NCBI GenBank assembly: GCA_021640185.1
Contig: JAJXDX010000017.1
Coordinates: forward strand, 1 to 11,034
Source: Oscillospiraceae bacterium
Lineage (GTDB): Bacteria; Bacillota; Clostridia; Oscillospirales; Acutalibacteraceae
Length of the DNA stretch: 11,034 nucleotides
Direction: 5' to 3'
Shown here: positions 6,901-11,034 of the stretch, one piece after another
How the letters are laid out: each line of letters begins with the position of its first letter
Position numbering within the stretch: the first letter of the stretch is position 1
Made by a program: the position numbers and the translations under genes
Notes under the pieces: generated by a model
Seen by the model: only the letters and a program-made list of their open reading frames with translations
Databases searched by the model: none
What the model was told of the DNA's origin: nothing

Positions 6901-8657
6901 TCGTCGCAGCCCTCGGCCGCGATCTCCATCCCGCTGCCGGACACGTTCGTCCAGCCGCCCGCACGGTGCCAGCGCGCCGTGCCCGCATACGCGTCGTCGA
7001 TCGCAGCTATCGTCACTGCCGGCTCGGTCACGACCTGCTGCGGAGGGACGGACAGCACCGACACATTGTCGATCGCCATCGTGTCGCCCGCCGCACCGCG
7101 GAAGATCAGGCGCAGCTGCACGCCGGTCGCGTTCGCGGGCACCGTGAACGTACCGGACTTCGCCGTCCAGCCGTTCTCCAGCTGGCCTTCGACGTTCGGC
7201 GCCAGCCGGAAATTCTGCGGCGCCGTGCCGTCGTCGAAGAAATAATACCCGGTCGCGATCAGCACGGGCTTCTGCCCGCTGCCCTTCACGTCGAAAGACA
7301 CGCGGTAGGTCATGCCGCCCTCCACCGCCAGCATGGGGGTCGACAGCGACACGAAGCCGTCGTCCGCCACGGCGGACGCGCCCTTCGTCATCACCAGATG
7401 CTTGCCCGTTTCCCCGGCGGCCACATGCAGCGTATCGCCGGTACCGTTGTCACACAGTTGCCATCCGCCCGTGCCCGCACCGGCCGCGATACCCTCAAAG
7501 GTGCCGTTGAATTCGTCGATCGGCAGATAGGTGTACAGCACATCCTCGAAGCCGCCGTTTTTCAGCAGATCGACCTCGATCACGGCAGGCGTGTCCCCGG
7601 CGGCAAAGCCGCCCTTGCCGGCAAGCACGTCCTCGCCGCTCTCCTTGTCCGTCACCCGGATATCGTCGATGTAGATGTCGCTTTCGTTATTATATTGGCT
7701 GAAAGCAAAATAAAACTCGTTCTTCCCGTCGGACGTGAAGTCGTAAGAAAACAGCGTCCAATCGTCGAAGCGGGTCTTGTCCGCTGTCGTCACGTTGATC
7801 GCACCGTCGTCGATCACGGCCAGCGTACCAAAACGGAACGTCGAGCCGCCGGTGGCCACGCTTCCCTTGACCCGCAGCGACACGGTGTATGCGCGTCCGG
7901 CCGTCACCGTGCCGGGCGCGATGATGCCGAGCCACATATCCCCGGCCGCCGCTTTGTTGACGATATGCAGCGCCCCGGCGGAGCCGGCATAGCCCTCGTC
8001 CACCGTTTCCATATACCGCGTTTCGTTGTTGCTCCACGCCGCGCCCGCGCGGAACCACGCCCCGGCCGCAAAGCCGCAGGCCGCGGCGTTCGCATACAGC
8101 GCCGCCCCTTTGCCGAAACGGTAGACATGCGCGTCATCCACGGCATAAACGTCGCCCGCCGCGCTGCCGTCGGCCGCGCCCAGCTCCACCGTGACGCGCA
8201 GGAAATACGCGCCCTCCGGCACGTTCGCCGTGCCGACGATCGGCGTATAGCCCTCGCCCGGTGTGCCCGCGGCGATCTGCACGCGCTCGCCCACCGGAGC
8301 CGTGCAGTCCTCGTCGGCGTAGTATTCGGCGATCAGCGCCGCGCGCGGCGCGGCCGCCGTGCTGCGCACATACGCGCCGATCTCGTACGCCGTGCCGCCC
8401 GATACGGCGATCGGGTCGGCAGACAACTCGCCCGCGCGCCGTCCGGCCAGGGTCACCTGCGCACCGTTGCCGCTGACACCGTCGGTCAGCGCAAGCGTGC
8501 CGTTTTTGACCGTCCAGGACGAAAAGCCCGCAAAGACACCGTCGTCCCCTTCGGCCGACACCAGCGCGATCGGCACGGAGCACAGCAGCACCAGCAGGCA
8601 AAGCAGGACGATGCCTGCCCGTCGGCCGAGGTCGGGTAGACTGGCTAAACTTTTCAT
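3927..8657 (-). CDS. Secreted multi-module carbohydrate-binding-like protein (N-terminal part of an interrupted surface enzyme)
   Basis: The frame codes for 1576 residues from the ATG at 8657-8655; AGGAG lies 8 nt upstream. A GTG nine bases further up (8666) overlaps that site and is rejected. Residues 1-35 are a signal peptide (RR, a long Leu/Val core, then LVSA before EGDD). The rest is a string of about ten beta-sandwich modules of the CBM4/9 or galactose-binding kind, at roughly 40-181, 198-351, 361-538, 560-715, 723-835, 842-1007, 1012-1185, 1192-1349, 1354-1493 and 1502-1576. Typical marks are NGGFE or LDFE starts and IDNVSV, IDDIRV or FDDVSI ends. Modules 6, 7 and 8 share the start N-[FL]-D-F-[ED] followed by P-x-N-W. 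The last module breaks off after YVNGELIYTEERTGDTW. No catalytic domain is seen in this frame, so on its own it would only bind glycans. The following frame supplies a GH42-like enzyme and a membrane anchor. It is the first gene after the control region at 8694-8758. Module ligands cannot be read from sequence alone. Confidence 0.82.
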   Translation of the reverse strand: MKSLASLPDLGRRAGIVLLCLLVLLCSVPIALVSAEGDDGVFAGFSSWTVKNGTLALTDGVSGNGAQVTLAGRRAGELSADPIAVSGGTAYEIGAYVRSTAAAPRAALIAEYYADEDCTAPVGERVQIAAGTPGEGYTPIVGTANVPEGAYFLRVTVELGAADGSAAGDVYAVDDAHVYRFGKGAALYANAAACGFAAGAWFRAGAAWSNNETRYMETVDEGYAGSAGALHIVNKAAAGDMWLGIIAPGTVTAGRAYTVSLRVKGSVATGGSTFRFGTLAVIDDGAINVTTADKTRFDDWTLFSYDFTSDGKNEFYFAFSQYNNESDIYIDDIRVTDKESGEDVLAGKGGFAAGDTPAVIEVDLLKNGGFEDVLYTYLPIDEFNGTFEGIAAGAGTGGWQLCDNGTGDTLHVAAGETGKHLVMTKGASAVADDGFVSLSTPMLAVEGGMTYRVSFDVKGSGQKPVLIATGYYFFDDGTAPQNFRLAPNVEGQLENGWTAKSGTFTVPANATGVQLRLIFRGAAGDTMAIDNVSVLSVPPQQVVTEPAVTIAAIDDAYAGTARWHRAGGWTNVSGSGMEIAAEGCDDPGSLHIVNGDIWAAGNEGMQRDMVLGIDLPGTAAGEYTVSLKMKGHVTYADQGFFFLESGNDAGAVRLLPAGQTGYDGWTTVTAKFTSRGGSYYLLTFSQYNNVSDIYIDGLTITDENGNDMLKGAGAFCEKKSVPGTEIVTDGGFEQTGSVTAPGWTFRGPIDWNANDGQIELRGDASLMSWRYGVTGGDVYRVRVNGSGGTLRIAFDNGEEHVQTDGSGLFIVPESARYLRVYYETTDGGTLRSVGFSKVDDPKNFDFELKDPKSAMPLNWQSYVQDVPDGTFTVAHDAAAGTNGSGALSVRVEKDNGQPGLLVIYSMRVAAEKSSVYRVTFRGKYAGEQIGVFPLVRTYTAKGGQTQASPGYNWLTGANSANGDGEWHTYTADFSTGSDTAYLEMRFEIHAYQAGATFLFDDVSITRLGDADDANLDFESGVAGDRPFNWTIYERREKADAPGQYEEGTFGAYEVQKIEGASGDGSAAAVIRKAQTGDVQLYMKSIKLPVDGDTNYLLSYDALSRGNKKGSIQICVQQFWDALGNGSSDESEVFYWLTEAYAYGSFDWRECGGVFKTAAKTRYVQIWLVVSTDEACEIAFDNVVLQKTDEVTDPNLDFDIVAGGKPVNWRYSTSDGIADITADSDVTYRGSHALHIDKRYSRINYSVAEMSRKIDVQAGDRIEFVIHMRSRAAVSGTFAAVINGYNENGGLVQTWNGQDRPLNAADTLSDWQEYRIPYTVTKNVRQVSLLLRIGGNADVYIDAIEYYNYTATDGVVYAEDFASASSDGTFGGWHKSAAQGAPTLGTNGAAVIGGNAGDNGGIYTDIDILNTGYGYRFTAHYLTTGTAEGRLVLEAYNWRDEKVDTVIDRALSGAASATEIGVDFTAVDAVYYRLRFEKTGGEGEVQLTDVQLRQTAQPTENVGWEGSWIVHPADYDTIESQKNNERYYYYRHEFNLEGKVSSAQLQITADDKADVYVNGELIYTEERTGDTWRSPPS
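6153..6980 (-). repeat. Second copy of a two-module duplication in the binding protein
   Basis: Modules 4 and 5 follow the order of modules 2 and 3. Module 4 has the landmarks LHIVN, an aromatic and Gly stretch, then FSQYNNVSDIYID and a KGAGAF end; module 5 opens with DGGFE. The same landmarks stand about 365 residues earlier as LHIVN, FSQYNNESDIYID, KGGF and NGGFE. Conservation is clear in protein but not as long identical DNA, so the duplication is old. Module 5 is shorter than module 3 and has diverged most. Confidence 0.65.
7044..8066 (-). repeat. First copy of a two-module duplication in the binding protein
   Basis: This stretch codes for modules 2 and 3 of the large secreted protein. 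Module 2 starts near WFRAGAAWSNNE and contains LHIVN and FSQYNNESDIYID; module 3 opens with NGGFE and ends in IDNVSV. Each landmark of module 2 recurs about 365 residues later in module 4 (RAGGWTN, LHIVN, FSQYNNVSDIYID), which points to duplication of a module pair, not of single modules. Confidence 0.65.
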
Positions 8658-8665
8658 GCAGAACA

Positions 8666-8670
8666 CTCCT
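8666..8670 (-). promoter_or_regulatory. Ribosome binding site of the large secreted protein
   Basis: AGGAG on the minus strand with an 8-nt spacer to the ATG at 8657. It decides between this ATG and the in-frame GTG at 8666-8664, which overlaps the site itself. Confidence 0.75.
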
Positions 8671-8693
8671 ATCCGTTGAATGATCTTGAATCT

Positions 8694-8722
8694 ATTTTAG
8701 CGAATTTTGCTAACGATGTCAT
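8694..8722 (-). promoter_or_regulatory. Housekeeping-type promoter of the leftward glycan unit
   Basis: On the minus strand, ATGACA at 8722-8717 (-35, one base from TTGACA) and TAAAAT at 8699-8694 (-10, one base from TATAAT) are separated by exactly 17 bp. Transcription would start near 8687, giving a leader of about 30 nt before the ATG at 8657. The spacer and the -10 box overlap the palindrome at 8697-8713. Confidence 0.7.
8697..8713. promoter_or_regulatory. Palindromic operator candidate within the leftward promoter
   Basis: The 17-bp sequence TTAGCGAATTTTGCTAA is an imperfect palindrome: arms TTAGC and GCTAA match perfectly, the inner AA/TT pairs also match, and only the centre and one pair break symmetry. 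It covers part of the -10 box and much of the spacer of the leftward promoter, where a bound dimer would block RNA polymerase. It does not match the CcpA cre consensus well. No repressor gene is in the window, so the protein is unknown. Confidence 0.5.
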
Positions 8723-8726
8723 CCCC

Positions 8727-8758
8727 TTTTTTTGACCTGCATGGGTATATTTTTTTAC
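8727..8758 (-). promoter_or_regulatory. Paired A-tract boxes upstream of the leftward promoter, candidate activator sites
   Basis: On the minus strand GTAAAAAAA (8758-8750) and GTCAAAAAAA (8736-8727) stand 22 bp apart, about two helical turns, in the same orientation. The nearer box ends 4 bp from the -35 element. AraC-family activators, the DNA-binding type expected at the end of YesN regulators, often use direct half-sites about 21 bp apart next to a -35 box. The repeat is visible; its link to the neighbouring response regulator is inferred. A-tracts could also simply bend DNA or act as an UP element. Confidence 0.35.
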
Positions 8759-8872
8759 TTTCATCGTAGATATGCACATGATATCCCCGCATCGGCCGCG
8801 CATTTCCGGTCCGTTTCACCCACAAAATGCCCTTTCGGTAAAAAAAAGACACCTTTTGTCCAAAAACGCCGC

Positions 8873-8922
8873 TTGCCGAACGCGCTTCGCTCTTGTATAT
8901 TATCCCTTAGATATGGTATCAT
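8873..8922 (+). promoter_or_regulatory. Promoter region of the sensor kinase unit (two overlapping candidates)
   Basis: Candidate 1 has TTGCCG at 8873-8878, a 17-bp spacer and TATATT at 8896-8901. Candidate 2 has TTGTAT at 8893-8898, an 18-bp spacer and TATCAT at 8917-8922, with a TG at 8914-8915 that makes an extended -10. Candidate 2 would start transcription near 8929, leaving a short leader before the ATG at 8953. The two overlap and may both be used. The remainder of the divergent region (8759-8872) shows no gene or clear RNA element to me. Confidence 0.55.
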
Positions 8923-8952
8923 GGAGAAAACGGACGAAGGGGGAAGATCGGC

Positions 8953-10815
8953 ATGGCAAAAAAACGGACGCACCGCCTGACCGTGCGGGCAAAGCTGCTT
9001 GGCGTGTTTTTACCGTGCGTGCTCGTGCCGCTGCTGATCTTCGGGCTGTTTTTGTTCCGCAGCGGCAGCGCGGAGCTGATCGAAGAGTCGGCCGGGACAT
9101 ACGACCAAATGATCCGCCAGCTGTCGATCGTCCTGTCGGAATACATCTCCCGCGTCGACCAGACCACCCGCATGGTAGACAACACCGCCGCCGTGCCGCA
9201 GTATCTGCGCAACAGCTTCACGGGGTTCGAAACGGATCCCGCTACGCTGTACGAGCTGGAGCAGAACGCGCTCTCGTCCCTCGAGCAGATCGCCCGCTCC
9301 AACGACGATATCTATTCGCTGATCGCCTCGCCGCTGGATGGGCAGGCGCTGTCCTACACCGACGGGAAAAGGGACCGCCCGCTGTTCTCCGTCGCGGAAG
9401 ACTACTATGCACCGCTGCGCAGCTCCACCGGCAACACGGTGCTGCTGCCGGTGCGCACCGCACGCTACGAGAACGCGCCGGAGCAGGTGGTGTTCTCCGT
9501 CGCGTGCAAGCACCTTGACGTCGCGCAGGAGAACGAGGTCGGCACCGGCTTCTACACCGGTTACGTCATCTGCGAATGCCCGGTGGAAAAGCTGTCGGAG
9601 CTTTGTACGCGCGCCCCGTTCGGCGAAAGCGCACCGGTATACATCTTCGACGATCGGGGCGACCCGATCTATTCGGCCGATACGGACGATGCGCGCGCCG
9701 CCGCGGTGCGCGCCAGCTATCTTTCCGGAGAAACGGGGCAGAAGATCACGGCGGGCGGCGGCGAATACTATCTGACCGACAGCGCCGTCGACGACACCGG
9801 CTGGTACGTCGCGGTCGCCGTTCCGTACACGTTTTTGACCAAAAGCTCGCAGGACCTGATCCTGCGCTTCATCTGGCTGTGCTGTCTGGCTGCGGCGATC
9901 ATCACGGTGCTCACCGTGATCGTGTCGTTCATTTTCACCCGCCCGATCCGCACGCTGCAGGGCGCGATGCGCCGGGTGGGCGACGGTGCGCTGGATACCC
10001 GCATCGACGAGCGCCGCAGCGACGAGTTCGGCGATCTGTTCGCGGGGTTCAACCGTCTCGTACAGGAGGTCGACCAGCTGATCTGGGCGGTGTCGGAATC
10101 CGAAAAGCGCGAAACGGTCGCGAAATATCAGATGTTGCAAAGCCAGATCGACCCGCATTTTCTCTATAACTCCCTCGACACGATCCGCATGATGGCGATC
10201 TTGGATGACGAACCGGCGATCGCCGACGCGCTCTTACAGCTGTCGGCCCTGTTCCGCTACCATGTGCGGGAGAGCGACCGCCCCGTCCGCATCCGCGAGG
10301 AATTGGCGCAGGTGGACAAATACCTCTCGCTGCAAAAGCTGCGCCTGCAGGAAAAGCTGTCGGTCGCCTACGATCTTGACGAAGAACTGCTCGACCTGTT
10401 CATGCCCAAGATCCTGTTGCAGCCGATCGTCGAGAATTGCTTTTCCCACGGCTTCACCGATGCCGATCCGCCCTACCGCATCACGATAGCCGTGCAGCGG
10501 CAGGACGGCGGCGTGTGCCTGTCGGTCACGGACAACGGCCGCGGCATGACGGCGCAGGCGCTCGGCGAACTGCGCGCGCGGCTGTCCTGCCCCGGTGCGG
10601 TGGATACGGCCACGGGCCACGGCATCGGCCTTTGCAACGTCAGCGAGCGGCTGCGCCTGTATTTCGGCGACGGCGGCCGCCTGACGGTCGAGGCCGCGCC
10701 GGCGGCGGGCACTCGCATCGCCCTGCTGCTGCCCTGTCTGAACAGCCCCGAAACGCTGGAACGCTATCACCTCCCCTCTGCCACGGAAAGGAGCGCCACG
10801 GATGCCGAACGATAA
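8953..10815 (+). CDS. YesM-family sensor histidine kinase
   Basis: A complete 620-residue membrane kinase. The ATG at 8953 follows AAGGGGGA (8937-8944) with an 8-nt spacer. A membrane span lies at about 15-36, and residues about 40-295 form an extracellular sensor domain of the double-Cache type usual in this family. A second span lies at about 302-328, followed by a HAMP linker (about 329-382; PIRTLQGAMRRVGDG). The His_kinase domain contains QIDPHFLYNSLD, with H402 the phosphorylated histidine. The ATPase domain shows the N box (PIVEN, E494-N495), the G1 box DNGRGM (527-532) and the G2 box GHGIGL (555-560). It would sense an extracellular ligand, probably a sugar or a sugar-loaded binding protein, autophosphorylate at H402 and pass the phosphate to the regulator overlapping its 3' end. 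Such kinases commonly sit beside ABC sugar importers and glycosidases, which fits the divergent unit here. All core catalytic motifs are intact. The signal itself is unknown. Confidence 0.93.
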   Translation: MAKKRTHRLTVRAKLLGVFLPCVLVPLLIFGLFLFRSGSAELIEESAGTYDQMIRQLSIVLSEYISRVDQTTRMVDNTAAVPQYLRNSFTGFETDPATLYELEQNALSSLEQIARSNDDIYSLIASPLDGQALSYTDGKRDRPLFSVAEDYYAPLRSSTGNTVLLPVRTARYENAPEQVVFSVACKHLDVAQENEVGTGFYTGYVICECPVEKLSELCTRAPFGESAPVYIFDDRGDPIYSADTDDARAAAVRASYLSGETGQKITAGGGEYYLTDSAVDDTGWYVAVAVPYTFLTKSSQDLILRFIWLCCLAAAIITVLTVIVSFIFTRPIRTLQGAMRRVGDGALDTRIDERRSDEFGDLFAGFNRLVQEVDQLIWAVSESEKRETVAKYQMLQSQIDPHFLYNSLDTIRMMAILDDEPAIADALLQLSALFRYHVRESDRPVRIREELAQVDKYLSLQKLRLQEKLSVAYDLDEELLDLFMPKILLQPIVENCFSHGFTDADPPYRITIAVQRQDGGVCLSVTDNGRGMTAQALGELRARLSCPGAVDTATGHGIGLCNVSERLRLYFGDGGRLTVEAAPAAGTRIALLLPCLNSPETLERYHLPSATERSATDAER

Positions 10816-11034
10816 AACACCGCTGCTGCGCGTGTTCCTCGTCGATGACGAAACGCTGATCCGCACCGGGATGAAAAGGCTGCTGGATTGGGAGAGCCTC
10901 GGCTTCACCGTCGTCGGCGAAGCGGAGAACGGCCGCGATGCGCTGCCGCAGATCCTGTCGCTTTCGCCGCACCTTGTGCTGACCGACCTCAAGATGCCGT
11001 TCGTCGGCGGGCTGGAATTAGCCCGGCAGGTCCG
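10802..11034 (+). CDS. YesN-type response regulator, receiver domain (partial)
   Basis: The first 77 residues are seen before the window ends. The ATG at 10802 overlaps the last 14 bases of the kinase gene, and AAAGGAG (10787-10793) lies 8 nt upstream inside that gene, so translation is probably coupled. The receiver domain has the acidic pair D15-D16 (FLVDDE), the helix with TGMKRLLDWESLGF, and the phosphoacceptor D62 in VLTDLKMP, followed by the GGLELA helix. The pattern VDDE...GM..L.DWE..GF...GEA.NG is typical of YesN regulators, which normally continue into a C-terminal AraC-type helix-turn-helix domain; that part lies outside the window. It would be phosphorylated by the kinase just upstream and probably activates the divergent glycan unit. 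The AraC-type output is expected from the family and has not been seen here. Confidence 0.9.
   Translation, partial: MPNDKTPLLRVFLVDDETLIRTGMKRLLDWESLGFTVVGEAENGRDALPQILSLSPHLVLTDLKMPFVGGLELARQV

Noticed and set aside
4065..8639. A 1,524-codon plus-strand open frame opposite the binding-module gene
   Set aside because: It has the same mirror effect: Arg/Ala/His-rich composition with no recognisable motif, whereas the minus strand shows a signal peptide and repeated beta-sandwich modules.
8664..8666. GTG as the start of the large secreted protein
   Set aside because: It overlaps the AGGAG ribosome binding site; the ATG at 8657 has a proper 8-nt spacing.
8772..9518. A plus-strand frame starting in the divergent region and overlapping the kinase
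   Set aside because: It is out of frame with the kinase, has an Arg/Ala-rich shadow composition and no ribosome binding site, while the kinase frame shows every expected motif.

Overview
The window looks like part of a carbohydrate-utilisation locus from a high-GC member of the Bacillota, most plausibly an uncultured gut-type Clostridia. This inference rests on AGGAG-type ribosome binding sites, a lipoprotein-type ABC substrate-binding protein, a YesM/YesN-type two-component system, and long glycan-binding surface proteins joined by proline-rich linkers. No taxonomic marker gene is present, so the assignment is tentative. Coding sequence is GC-rich, whereas the 295-base control region between the two transcription units is much more AT-rich.

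Layout. Positions 1-8657 carry a leftward (minus-strand) transcription unit. In transcription order it contains: (i) a secreted protein made almost entirely of about ten beta-sandwich, carbohydrate-binding-like modules (8657-3927); (ii) a GH42-like glycosidase with a trimerisation-like domain, an InlB-like beta domain, a proline-rich stalk, a membrane anchor and a basic tail (3948-661); and (iii) the N-terminal part of a family 1 extracellular solute-binding lipoprotein (590-1), which runs off the window. The matching permease genes would be expected just beyond position 1, but they are not in view. Positions 8953-11034 carry a rightward unit with a complete YesM-family sensor histidine kinase and the start of its overlapping response regulator. 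Between the units (8658-8952) lie divergent promoters, a 17-bp palindrome inside the leftward promoter, and two A-tract boxes 22 bp apart.

How it may work (inference). The kinase would sense an extracellular glycan-derived signal through its Cache-like sensor domain and phosphorylate the YesN-type regulator, which would activate the divergent leftward unit. The modular surface protein would capture a polysaccharide, the GH42-like enzyme would trim it at the cell surface, and the lipoprotein would pass released oligosaccharides to an ABC permease.

Most notable point. The two large leftward frames overlap by 22 bases and look like one interrupted protein of about 2,670 residues. The upstream part has the signal peptide but ends in the middle of a domain. 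The downstream part has the membrane anchor but no signal peptide and no well-placed ribosome binding site. A single missing G at 3940-3948, or a larger deletion there, would explain this.
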